Shown one piece after another: positions 9,512 to 18,727 of a DNA stretch of 27,998 nt. Below the pieces are notes generated by a model. The model saw nothing but the letters and a program-made list of their open reading frames with translations. It was not told the DNA's origin and ran no database searches. The stretch is from assembly GCA_905201685.1 (NCBI GenBank), contig CAJKOW010000025.1, positions 1 through 27,998 on the forward strand. The letters run 5' to 3'. The translations under genes were made by a program, and so were the position numbers. Each line of letters opens with the position of its first letter. Position 1 is the stretch's first letter. Source of the DNA: an uncultured Bacteroides sp. (GTDB lineage: Bacteria > Bacteroidota > Bacteroidia > Bacteroidales > Bacteroidaceae).

Positions 9512-10861
9512 TCATTTGTTCTTTTCGGATAACATCTGTTCGATGTCTTTAGCAGCGCGGCGTCCGGCAGCAAGACATTTCACAACGAGTGAAGCACCTG
9601 TAGCAGCATCTCCAGCAATGATTACGTTGTCAGCTACTTCCGGGTGTTTGGGTTTCAAGAATCCCATGGCCAATAATACCATATCAGCTTCGATAATTTC
9701 TTTTTTGCCTGTGGGTTTCATTACTGGGCGTCCGCCGTCTGCAGCCGGGATCCATTCTACTTCTTCTACTTCGACACCGACTACGCGACCGTTGCGTCCG
9801 ATAAACTTATTCGAGTTCAAACTCCATCGGCGTGTACAACCTTCTTCGTGGCTGGAAGTTGTTTTCAGCACGATAGGCCATTGTGGCCACGGAGTCGCCG
9901 GATTGTAACCTACAGGTGGCTTAGGCATGATTTCAATCTGAGTAACACTCACAGCCCCCTGTCGGATACTGGTACCAATGCAGTCGCTTCCGGTATCTCC
10001 ACCACCAATAACAAGTACTTTTTTACCATGTGCATTCACAAGCTGGTCTTTCGGGAAACTTTCTCCGTCTAATATTCGGTTTTGTTGTGCCAGCATGTCA
10101 AGCGCAAAGTAGATACCTTTCAGTTCGCGTCCAGGAATATTGAGGTCACGAGCGTCGGGTGTACCTGTACATAAGGCATAGGCATCAAATCCTTCCGGTA
10201 GCTTTTGTGTATCAATGGTTATTCCCATCTCCATGTGTATTCCTTCTTCCTTCAGTATTTTCATGCGTCGATCGATAATTTCCTTGGGAAGCTTGAAGTT
10301 GGGGATGCCGTAACGTAAAAGTCCTCCCGGCATGGGATTCTTGTCGAAAATGGTGACTTCGAATCCTTGGGCATTGAGTCTGACTGCTGTGCTTAACCCT
10401 GTAGGTCCGGCACCGATGACAGCCACCTTTTTCCCGTTTCTAACGGGTTTTATGGGGTGAATATATCCTTCGCGGAAGGCAGCCTCGGCTATGGCTGCTT
10501 CATTTTCGCGGATAGTGACAGGTGCGTCAAATGATAATTTCAGTACACACGACTTTTCGCATAATGCGGGACATATTCTTCCCGTAAATTCGGGGAAGTC
10601 ATTGGTTTGTGACAATATTTTATAAGCCATTTCCCATTTTCCTTTGCTCAGAGCAGCTTGGAATTCAGGATCTTTATTACCCAGTGGACATGCCCAATGG
10701 CAGAAGGGCACGCCACAATCCATACACCGACTGGCCTGAAGTTTGCGGTCGTGGCTGTTCAGGGTCTGTTCCACCTGGCTGAAGTCGGTGATTCGTTCTT
10801 CTATTGGTCTGTATCCCGCTTCCTGACGGGGTATATTTAAAAATGCTTTTTGGGTTCCCAT
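9512..10861 (-). CDS. gltD: Glutamate synthase small (beta) subunit
   Basis: FAD- and NAD(P)H-dependent subunit that passes electrons to the large subunit for glutamate formation from 2-oxoglutarate and glutamine. The 449-residue product starts with the cysteine-rich [4Fe-4S] domain: C46, C49, C54 and C58 in CMDCGVPFCHWAC, and C97, C101 and C105 in CPALCEKSC. The FAD Rossmann motif VIGAGPTGLS is at 148-157, followed by PGGLLRYGIPNFKLPK. The second nucleotide-binding motif VLVIGGGDTGSDC is at 282-294. It lies 42 bp after gltB, so the two subunits are clearly co-expressed. Length and motif order are normal; nothing is missing. Confidence 0.96.
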   Translation of the reverse strand: MGTQKAFLNIPRQEAGYRPIEERITDFSQVEQTLNSHDRKLQASRCMDCGVPFCHWACPLGNKDPEFQAALSKGKWEMAYKILSQTNDFPEFTGRICPALCEKSCVLKLSFDAPVTIRENEAAIAEAAFREGYIHPIKPVRNGKKVAVIGAGPTGLSTAVRLNAQGFEVTIFDKNPMPGGLLRYGIPNFKLPKEIIDRRMKILKEEGIHMEMGITIDTQKLPEGFDAYALCTGTPDARDLNIPGRELKGIYFALDMLAQQNRILDGESFPKDQLVNAHGKKVLVIGGGDTGSDCIGTSIRQGAVSVTQIEIMPKPPVGYNPATPWPQWPIVLKTTSSHEEGCTRRWSLNSNKFIGRNGRVVGVEVEEVEWIPAADGGRPVMKPTGKKEIIEADMVLLAMGFLKPKHPEVADNVIIAGDAATGASLVVKCLAAGRRAAKDIEQMLSEKNK

Positions 10862-10903
10862 ATCTTTTAAGAATGAAGAATTTAGTAATGAATAAGTCGG
10901 ATG

Positions 10904-13900
10904 TTAATAGTCTCTTTGCATGTCGGCAATCTTTTGTTGCAGCTTGCGCATTTGCTCTTCCTGCAATACCTTCTTGTATTCGATAGGTACAACTTGAATG
11001 AACTGGTCAACATAGTGTGTCCAGTCGTCGAGCATGACACGCGCCAGCTTCGAACCTGTGTACAGATAATGTTGCCGGATGAGTTCGTGCAACTCTTTTC
11101 TGTATGATGCTTCTTCTATTAACGATAGTTCTACCATTTCCATATTGCAGAAATAGTCGAAGTTTCCGTCCTTATTCCATACGTAGGCTACTCCACCACT
11201 CATACCTGCAGCGAAGTTGCGTCCGGTTTTACCCAGTACTACGACACGTCCGCCGGTCATGTATTCACAACAATGGTCGCCTACACCTTCAACTACGGCA
11301 ATGGCTCCGGAGTTGCGCACGGCGAAGCGTTCGCCTACGCATCCATTGATGTAAACCTCTCCGCTGGTAGCTCCGTATAGCAGTGTATTTCCTGCGATTG
11401 TATTCTTTTCAGCTTCGAAGTTGCTCCGCACAGGAGGTAGCACAGCGATACGTCCTCCGCTAAGTCCTTTGCCCAGATAGTCATTGGCTTCTCCTTCGAG
11501 TTTGAAGTTGACGCCGGGAACCAAGAAGGCTCCAAAACTTTGGCCGGCCGATCCTTTGAACTTCACATTCAATGTGTGTTCAGGAAGTCCTTTAGTGCCA
11601 TACTTTTGAGCGATAGCTCCCGATAACATGGCGCCGCAGGCACGGTCGGTGTTGGCAATCGTATATTCCAAGGAGATTTCCTTCTGATTTTCCAATGTAT
11701 CGGCTGCAGCGTGGAGGATTTCCACATCTTTCACGTGATCGATGCCATGCTGCTGGTCGGTGACGTGACGTATAGCTGCTTCATTATTTACGCGCGTAAG
11801 CAATTGCGAGAAGTCAAGCAAAGCATGCTTCGGATTCTTGTAGTCTCGTTTGCTTCGGATGATGAGATCCGTACGTCCGATGATGTCGTCCAATCTTTCC
11901 ACACCGATTTCAGCCAGATACTCGCGTACCTCTTGTGCCAGGAATGTGAAATAGTTTATCAGGTATTCACTTCTACCTCTGAAGTGCTTACGGAGTTCGG
12001 CATCTTGAGTAGCTACACCTACGGGACACGTGTTTTGATTACATTTTCGCATCATTACGCAACCCAATACAATCAAAGCAGCAGTTGCAAATCCGTATTC
12101 TTCTGCACCTAACATTGCCATCAATACGACGTCACGTCCTGTTTTCAGTTGTCCGTCCACCTGCAAAAGAACTTGTCCGCGAAGTCCGTTCAACACCAAG
12201 GTTTGCTGCGTTTCACTTAATCCAAGTTCAGGAGATATACCTGCATATCGGATACTGGATGCCGGTGATGCTCCCGTACCTCCTTCGGCTCCGGAGATGA
12301 CAATCAGATCGGCTTTAGCTTTTGCTACACCTGCAGCGATTGTTCCAACTCCACTTTCAGCTACCAATTTGACACTGATTTTGGCGTGAGGATTCACGTT
12401 TTTCAGGTCGAAGATCAGTTGGGCAAGGTCCTCGATGGAGTAGATGTCATGATGAGGGGGAGGCGAGATAAGCGAGATGCCAGGAATGGAGTGACGGGTG
12501 CGTGCAATCACTTCGTCAACCTTGAATCCCGGTAATTGACCGCCTTCACCAGGCTTGGCTCCTTGAGCTACTTTAATCTGTATTTCGTCGGCATTAACCA
12601 AGTATTCGGTTGTCACGCCAAACCGTCCGGAGGCAACTTGCTTGATAGCACTTCTGGTTTCGTTGCCGAAACGTGAACTATCTTCACCTCCTTCGCCAGT
12701 GTTGCTGCGTCCGTGCAGACGGTTCATGGCAATGGCGATGGCTTCGTGAGCTTCCTGGCTGATGGCACCAAATGACATGGCTCCAGTCACAAATCTTCGT
12801 ACGATGGATTCAACCGGTTCAACTCGGTTTATATCTATGGGGTTGCGTCGGAAATCCAGAAAATCGCGTAAGAAGATCGGTTGCTCTTTATCATCGACCA
12901 GATGGGTAAATTCTTTGAATTTCTTGTAGCTCCCCGTTCGTGTAGCCAATTGTAAGGTAGCAATGGTCTCAGGATTCCAAGCATGCTTCTCGCCATCTTT
13001 GCGGAAAGCGTAGATGCCGATGTTGGGCAGAATTTCCTTACCAGCATTTGTTGTTTCGTTTTCAGTTTGTTTCGCTGCCGAATTTGAATGTGTATTTCTG
13101 AATCTGAACTTGACAATTTCTTCCAGCCCAATACCTCCAATACATGATTTCAGTCCGCCAAAGTAGGCATCGCTCAGTTCCTGACTTAAGCCTACGGCTT
13201 CGAATATCTTTGCTCCACGGTAAGAACGGATGGTACTGATACCCATTTTACTCATTACCTTGAACAAACCTTTGCAGACAGCTTTGATATAGTTCTTCTC
13301 GGCTGTAGCATAATCCAATTGAATATCTTTATTGGCTACTAATTGGTCGAGAATGGCAAAGGCCATATAGGGATTCAGGGCACTGGCACCAAATCCGAGC
13401 AACAGAGCTGCATGCATCACCTCGCGTATTTCACCACTTTCAACTACGAGGGCAGTTTGTACTCGTTTTCCTACCGATATCAGATAATGATGTACTGCGC
13501 TGACTGCCAGCAATGAAGGAATGGGGGCATTTGCATCGGTAGCATCACGGTCGGTGAGGACAATATAGTTGACACCTTCGTTTACGCTTTCTTCTGCTTG
13601 TTTGCATAAGGAAGCAAGGGCTTCCTGTAAACCGTTTCTTCCCTTGGATGTATCGTAGAGCATAGGAATCTTTACTGTCTTGAATCCTTTGTAGCGGATG
13701 TTGCAAAGCAGGTCAAGTTGCGTGTTGGTTAAAATAGGGTGATTCAGTCTTACCATTTTACAATGGTCGGCATTGGGTGTCAGAATGTTCATACCCACGG
13801 CACCAATATACTCCGTGAGAGACATGACCAGCTCTTCGCGAATGGGGTCGATAGGCGGATTCGTGACTTGGGCAAATTGTTGACGGAAATAGTTGAACAA

Positions 13901-15436
13901 CAATTGCGGACGGTCGCTCAACACAGCCAGTGGTGTATCATTACCCATGGCGCTTACAGGTTCGGCGCCGTTTTCAGCCATCGGCTGGATGACTTTTTCT
14001 ACATCTTCGCGAGTGTATCCGAACAAGTGAAGCATATCGTTATAATGGGGAACGCTATGTGCAACTTTTCTTCCGCTTTTGAGTTCGTCCAGCTCGATGC
14101 GGTTGCTTGCAAGCCAAGCGCGATAAGGTTTGGCCTCGGCCAATTGGCGCTTTAGTTCGTCGTCGTAATAGATGCGACCTTCCTGGGTGTCAACCAACAA
14201 AATTTTTCCCGGTTGTAAGCGTCCTTTTTCCTTGATGTCGCCTGGTTCGAAGTCCATTACTCCGACTTCACTGGCTACTACCATCGTATCATTTTTGGTG
14301 ATAAGGTAGCGTGCCGGACGGAGTCCGTTTCTATCGAGCATACCCCCCGCATATCTACCGTCGCTGAACAGTAAAGCTGCAGGACCATCCCATGGCTCCA
14401 TCAAAATAGAGTGATATTCGTAGAAGGCCTTCAGATCTTCGCTGATAGGATTCTTTTCGTTGAATGATTCGGGCACAAGCATGGCCATGGCATGAGGAAG
14501 GCTCATGCCTGACATAACCAGGAATTCAAGCACATTGTCCAATGAAGCCGAGTCACTCATACCGGGTTGTATGATGGGGCGAATCTCGCGGATGTCACCT
14601 AATGTGGGGGTAGATAATACCGATTCGCGCGCTTCCATCCATCCGCGGTTTCCACGGATAGTATTGATTTCGCCGTTGTGTGCCAGCAAACGGAAAGGTT
14701 GAGCCAACCCCCATGTCGGGAAGGTGTTGGTACTGAACCTGCTATGTACCAACGCAAGTCCACTTGTGAAGTAACTGTTGGTCAGGTCGGGATAATAACC
14801 TCTTAATTGCATGGACGACAACATGCCTTTATAAACAATGTTTTTCGTCGATAATGAGCACACGTAGAAGCTGTCTCGTGTGGGAATATTCGACCGTCTT
14901 ATGCGATTTTCTATTCTTTTTCTTATCAGATACAGCTTCCTTTCGGCTGTCTGACTATCTGTAAATCCTGTAATAAAAATCTGTTTGATATCCGGTTCGG
15001 AAGCCAATGCAGATTCGCCTAAAATTTCGGGACAAGTAGGCACATTTCTTAGATGCATCAAGGTGAGTCCGTCTTTTTCGATTTCCTCGATAATGATGCT
15101 AAGAATGGCTTCCTGATCGCTTTTGTTTTTAGGCAGGAATAAGAGTCCTGTTCCGTATTTCCCTTTTTCAGGAACGGGAATTCCCTGAAGTAAGATGAAC
15201 TCATGGGGAATCTGTAGCAAGATGCCTGCCCCGTCACCTGTTTTGTTGTCAGCGCCTTCCGCACCGCGGTGGCGCATGTTTTCCAGTACTTTCAGAGCTG
15301 ACTCTACTAATTCGTGACTTTTGTTTCCGTGGATGTTTACAATCATTCCCACTCCACATGCATCGTGTTCATAAGCTGGATCGTAGAGACCTCTCATTTC
15401 CTTTGTTTCGTTGTTAAAAAGTTCTTGTTTCACCAT
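10904..15436 (-). CDS. gltB: Glutamate synthase large (alpha) subunit
   Basis: Catalytic GOGAT subunit: it hydrolyses glutamine and channels the ammonia to 2-oxoglutarate on an FMN site. The 1510-residue product has the class II amidotransferase domain first, with C27 (DACGVG) as nucleophile after removal of a 26-residue leader. A central domain follows, then the FMN-binding synthase domain (about 860-1230) with the [3Fe-4S] ligands C1126, C1132 and C1137 (CVMMRKCNQNTC), and last a GXGXG beta-helix domain (about 1270-1480). An internal ATG at codon 14, with AAAGGA just upstream, could also be the start; either leaves the cysteine near the N-terminus. It is the first gene of gltB-gltD-asnB. 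A promoter box and a small palindrome lie just upstream. Confidence 0.97.
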   Translation of the reverse strand: MVKQELFNNETKEMRGLYDPAYEHDACGVGMIVNIHGNKSHELVESALKVLENMRHRGAEGADNKTGDGAGILLQIPHEFILLQGIPVPEKGKYGTGLLFLPKNKSDQEAILSIIIEEIEKDGLTLMHLRNVPTCPEILGESALASEPDIKQIFITGFTDSQTAERKLYLIRKRIENRIRRSNIPTRDSFYVCSLSTKNIVYKGMLSSMQLRGYYPDLTNSYFTSGLALVHSRFSTNTFPTWGLAQPFRLLAHNGEINTIRGNRGWMEARESVLSTPTLGDIREIRPIIQPGMSDSASLDNVLEFLVMSGMSLPHAMAMLVPESFNEKNPISEDLKAFYEYHSILMEPWDGPAALLFSDGRYAGGMLDRNGLRPARYLITKNDTMVVASEVGVMDFEPGDIKEKGRLQPGKILLVDTQEGRIYYDDELKRQLAEAKPYRAWLASNRIELDELKSGRKVAHSVPHYNDMLHLFGYTREDVEKVIQPMAENGAEPVSAMGNDTPLAVLSDRPQLLFNYFRQQFAQVTNPPIDPIREELVMSLTEYIGAVGMNILTPNADHCKMVRLNHPILTNTQLDLLCNIRYKGFKTVKIPMLYDTSKGRNGLQEALASLCKQAEESVNEGVNYIVLTDRDATDANAPIPSLLAVSAVHHYLISVGKRVQTALVVESGEIREVMHAALLLGFGASALNPYMAFAILDQLVANKDIQLDYATAEKNYIKAVCKGLFKVMSKMGISTIRSYRGAKIFEAVGLSQELSDAYFGGLKSCIGGIGLEEIVKFRFRNTHSNSAAKQTENETTNAGKEILPNIGIYAFRKDGEKHAWNPETIATLQLATRTGSYKKFKEFTHLVDDKEQPIFLRDFLDFRRNPIDINRVEPVESIVRRFVTGAMSFGAISQEAHEAIAIAMNRLHGRSNTGEGGEDSSRFGNETRSAIKQVASGRFGVTTEYLVNADEIQIKVAQGAKPGEGGQLPGFKVDEVIARTRHSIPGISLISPPPHHDIYSIEDLAQLIFDLKNVNPHAKISVKLVAESGVGTIAAGVAKAKADLIVISGAEGGTGASPASSIRYAGISPELGLSETQQTLVLNGLRGQVLLQVDGQLKTGRDVVLMAMLGAEEYGFATAALIVLGCVMMRKCNQNTCPVGVATQDAELRKHFRGRSEYLINYFTFLAQEVREYLAEIGVERLDDIIGRTDLIIRSKRDYKNPKHALLDFSQLLTRVNNEAAIRHVTDQQHGIDHVKDVEILHAAADTLENQKEISLEYTIANTDRACGAMLSGAIAQKYGTKGLPEHTLNVKFKGSAGQSFGAFLVPGVNFKLEGEANDYLGKGLSGGRIAVLPPVRSNFEAEKNTIAGNTLLYGATSGEVYINGCVGERFAVRNSGAIAVVEGVGDHCCEYMTGGRVVVLGKTGRNFAAGMSGGVAYVWNKDGNFDYFCNMEMVELSLIEEASYRKELHELIRQHYLYTGSKLARVMLDDWTHYVDQFIQVVPIEYKKVLQEEQMRKLQQKIADMQRDY

Positions 15437-15488
15437 CTTGATTAACTTTATTTCCTGTAATACCTATTATTTGTGTCAAAATGTTCTG

Positions 15489-15525
15489 CAAATATAAGTA
15501 TTTAATTTCAAAATGGTATGCCATT
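15489..15525 (-). promoter_or_regulatory. Putative gltB promoter with overlapping palindrome
   Basis: TATATTTG on the minus strand (15489-15496) fits the Bacteroides -7 box and lies 53 bp upstream of the gltB ATG. No TTG element stands at the -33 position. In its place is a 14-bp inverted repeat, AATGG-CATA-CCATT on the minus strand (15512-15525). A regulator bound there would contact the -35 region. Box and repeat are visible; the regulatory role is inference. Confidence 0.5.
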
Positions 15526-15727
15526 CTGTTGATTGTCTTTCTTAAAATGCATGTATTTATACGGTTGCTTACAATAACGTAATATTTATGTGTGTTTAGT
15601 AATAAATTGAAAGCTATTTTATTTATTAATGTTTTATATTGTTATTTTGCTTTTATCGCATTATTTTTTTATTGTCTTTATGCTATTATCTTTTAATTTT
15701 ATCTATCATTTTTTTAAAGAAAAAAGT
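15526..15727. other. AT-rich gap between addB and gltB
   Basis: Very AT-rich sequence without a convincing reading frame. It holds several T- and A-runs but no further promoter box of the TAnnTTTG type that I could support. Together with the sites on either side it makes up a 346-bp gene-free stretch. Confidence 0.55.
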
Positions 15728-15756
15728 GATTAGGTAGATTTATGATATGGCTAATC
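15728..15756 (-). terminator. Possible addB terminator
   Basis: GATTAG (15728-15733) and CTAATC (15751-15756) could pair across a 17-nt loop about 27 bp past the addB stop. On the minus strand the stem is followed by ACTTTTTTCTTT. The stem is short and AT-rich, so this is a weak call supported mainly by the T-tract. Confidence 0.4.
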
Positions 15757-15782
15757 GAGAAGTTACGATAGCAAAATGTCAT

Positions 15783-18683
15783 TTATCCCCAGCATAATTT
15801 ATAAAAGTCACAATATTCACACTTCTTCGTGTCATTAGTTTGGTTAAATGGCTCTTGAGGATTGAATATTTCTGTTAGTAAGGTTTTCAAATGATCGCGG
15901 AAGTCGTTCTCGTAGAGTGCAAAGTTGAGTACGGGTACTTTAGGTTGGCGGGGTGCTCCCATTTCAATGACAGGCGAGTAAGTATCAGAAGCTGCCTTAT
16001 GTATGTATAGGAGTGCAGGTGCGACTTTCAGAGGTTGCTTTCGGCACATGATGGCAGCATACAGAAATGTCTGGAATATATATCCCGGACGATTTTCAGA
16101 AGGGGTGAAGAGTTGTTCGATGTTCTCAGGTGTTTTGGGCAGACCTCCTGTTTTGTAATCTACTATGCGCAAGGTACCTTCTTTGCTGTCCATACGGTCG
16201 ATTGTTCCACCGATGTTGACTGCCAGTTTTCCTTTGGGTGTATCTATTTCAATATATTCCTTTACTGTCTTTTCCATGGCTTCCATACAGAATGGAGCGT
16301 ATTGAAGGTCGTTTCTGAGCAATTGCTTCAGATAGGAGGTTATTACCCGGGCATGGATCAGCTGACTTCCGTTGTATTCAGGCTTCTCCTCCTGGGATAC
16401 ATGGAAGAATTCTTCTTTGAAGGCCCGATTGACGTACTCCTGCAGTCGTACCTCTTCTTTTAATAATTGTTCGAGATCGGTTTTTCGTATTTCTTTTTGG
16501 TTATTGGTAAGATCGGTGTACACCAATTCGGCCGAGCGGTGGAAGATGGTGCCAAAAAGAGCCGAGTTGATTTCGGCACTGACCTCGTCTGGTGCTTTGA
16601 GTCCGGCTACGTAGCGGAAGTAAAACTTCAGCCGGCAGTCCAAATAGGCATTCAGAGCCGAGGGTGATAGCAGGCGTTCGGGGTGGAGATGGATGTTATA
16701 GGTGTCGTACATAGTGCGCAGTACTTCATCGGTTTTGTCAATCTGGATGGTACGACCTTGTTTGGGAGATTGAGCAGCCTCAAGATAACTATGAGCGACG
16801 GTGTGAGGTGATTCGATGAGAAACTGAAGCATAAAACGTGACATTTCTCCACGGTTCAATCCGTCAGAAGAGGTATTGTAGATCAAGGTAATGTTTTCGG
16901 CACGTTGGATGAGGCGATAGAAGTAATAGGCATAAACTGCATTTTTGTGTTCGATGGTGGTCATGCCAAAAGCTTTACGCAGATTGTAGGGGATGAAGGA
17001 AGATTCACCTTCAGCTTTGGGCAGCTTGCCTTCGTTCAGTGAGAGAATGAGCAAGTTCTTGAAATCAAGATTTCGTGTCTCGAGCACTCCCATGACCTGA
17101 AGGCCGATGGCTGGTTCACCATGAAAAGGAATGTTGGCCGATACCAGCAGGCGGTTGAGCAGGCGTTTAAAGGTGTCGGGGCGCAAGGTCAGCATTCCGT
17201 CTTCTATCAGGTTGAGCAGACGGTTGACGAGGGTATAGCCTTTGAATAGCGATTCGCGGTAAAGCTGGTTGTACAAATCACCCGGATTGTCTTCGTGGCG
17301 GTAGAGTGCGGCTACTTCCTGTATCATGTTGATGAGGTAGGTGCATAAAGCCTGTATGCCGTTTTGTGGAGTGAATATTTTCTCCAGGAATTCGTCCTGT
17401 TGAAGTTCGGACGGTAGTGGAAAAAAGCGATTGTTGCGTGTAAGCGACAATTCGAGTGACGGAGCCATCGGAGACAGCTGACGGGTGTAGGGATGCTTCA
17501 ACACGCTGAGTACGGCATCGTAGGTATAGCGACCAGTGTCGGAACGATAGCCTGAAGTTTGCAATTCGATGAGTGAGTTGATAAAGTTGTACACCGGTGT
17601 TTGTGCCAACGGAAATCCCATAGTGACATTGACGTCCTTGACGTTTGCCGGAAGGGAATGAAGCACCGGTAGGAGGAGGGCTTCATTACAAAGCACAATG
17701 GCGTTTTCTTTCAGGCTCTTTGTGTTGTCAATGCTTTGGCTCCACTCGGGGATGAAGCGTGCCTGTGCATTTTCGGTAGGTGAGGAGATGTATTGTATCT
17801 TTTTGCTGTTTCGCAAGGTGTCAAAGGCTGATTCGGGTAATTGGTTAGGAAAGTCCTTCAGGTTTTGCAGGATGAATTCTCCTGCTTCGTGTGCATAGGG
17901 GGGCTGTTGCTCGTGGGGCAGACGGGTGTAGAAGATGTCATAATCCCAATAGAAGAGAGCTTTGTTCGCTTTCTGCAAGAGGGAGAAGAAGGCTTTTTCT
18001 ACCTTATTTAATACGTTGAATCCCACGAACACGTAGCGGTCGTAGCGGGGAAGCAGGGGAGTGCCGGCATTAAAATCGGTTGTAAGTTGTTCGAGGACAT
18101 GGCGGTACATCATACCTTCGTACGCAATGCCTTGATGGGCCAGATTATCACGATAGTGGTGATAGATGTCGTTCAGTTTATCCCAAAGGGAGATGAAACG
18201 TTCTTTGAGTAACGTACGTTTCTCGATAGAGAAGTTTTGGAAGAATTGGCGGATGGCTTCTTCTTGTTCGGGTTCGAGGAAGGTATAGTCATCCATCAGG
18301 TTTTTCAAATCTTGTAGGTTGGTGAAAAGACGGTCGGCATCTACCAGGTTTTTATCGATATCGTCGAAGTCGCTGATCAGTAGTTCGCCCCAGAAGTAGA
18401 AGTCGTCAAGAGTTTCATTGCTATGAGTCTCCTGAACGAATACATTGTAGAGTTCGCACACCAGGCGGATGGAGTCGCCCGGCTTTAGGGATGATAACTG
18501 GCCGAACAGGTCGCTGATGCTGACATACGAGGGCGACCATATGGGTCGTTCGGTTTCGGAAGCCAGATATTCGTTGAAGAAGAGGCTGGCGCGCTTGTTG
18601 GGGAAGACAATGGCCGTGCGCGACAGGTCGTTGCCTATCTTATGATAAAGGTCGTGAGCTACCAGTTGGAGGAAAGTTTGCAT
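15783..18683 (-). CDS. addB: AddB-type ATP-dependent nuclease subunit, PD-(D/E)XK family
   Basis: Second subunit of a RecBCD-like helicase-nuclease that resects double-strand breaks. The 966-residue product opens with a degenerate helicase-like N-terminus (AIVFPNKRASLFFNEYL). The C-terminal third is a PD-(D/E)XK nuclease: D829 in GGTIDRMD, and D842 with K844 in IVDYKTGG. An Fe-S cluster box like that of AddB is visible, with one Cys in SALNAYLDCRLKFYFRY and three at the extreme C-terminus (C955, C958 and C964 in CEYCDFYKLC). It starts 44 bp after the helicase gene, so the two are an operon. Bacteroidota AddB proteins are divergent, and databases often list them only as PD-(D/E)XK nuclease family protein. 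Assignment as AddB rests on the cluster box, the nuclease motif and the partner gene. Confidence 0.85.
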   Translation of the reverse strand: MQTFLQLVAHDLYHKIGNDLSRTAIVFPNKRASLFFNEYLASETERPIWSPSYVSISDLFGQLSSLKPGDSIRLVCELYNVFVQETHSNETLDDFYFWGELLISDFDDIDKNLVDADRLFTNLQDLKNLMDDYTFLEPEQEEAIRQFFQNFSIEKRTLLKERFISLWDKLNDIYHHYRDNLAHQGIAYEGMMYRHVLEQLTTDFNAGTPLLPRYDRYVFVGFNVLNKVEKAFFSLLQKANKALFYWDYDIFYTRLPHEQQPPYAHEAGEFILQNLKDFPNQLPESAFDTLRNSKKIQYISSPTENAQARFIPEWSQSIDNTKSLKENAIVLCNEALLLPVLHSLPANVKDVNVTMGFPLAQTPVYNFINSLIELQTSGYRSDTGRYTYDAVLSVLKHPYTRQLSPMAPSLELSLTRNNRFFPLPSELQQDEFLEKIFTPQNGIQALCTYLINMIQEVAALYRHEDNPGDLYNQLYRESLFKGYTLVNRLLNLIEDGMLTLRPDTFKRLLNRLLVSANIPFHGEPAIGLQVMGVLETRNLDFKNLLILSLNEGKLPKAEGESSFIPYNLRKAFGMTTIEHKNAVYAYYFYRLIQRAENITLIYNTSSDGLNRGEMSRFMLQFLIESPHTVAHSYLEAAQSPKQGRTIQIDKTDEVLRTMYDTYNIHLHPERLLSPSALNAYLDCRLKFYFRYVAGLKAPDEVSAEINSALFGTIFHRSAELVYTDLTNNQKEIRKTDLEQLLKEEVRLQEYVNRAFKEEFFHVSQEEKPEYNGSQLIHARVITSYLKQLLRNDLQYAPFCMEAMEKTVKEYIEIDTPKGKLAVNIGGTIDRMDSKEGTLRIVDYKTGGLPKTPENIEQLFTPSENRPGYIFQTFLYAAIMCRKQPLKVAPALLYIHKAASDTYSPVIEMGAPRQPKVPVLNFALYENDFRDHLKTLLTEIFNPQEPFNQTNDTKKCEYCDFYKLCWG

Positions 18684-18727
18684 CTTGTTAATTCTTTATT
18701 TTGATTCGTTTTTGTTCTTCTTGTTTC

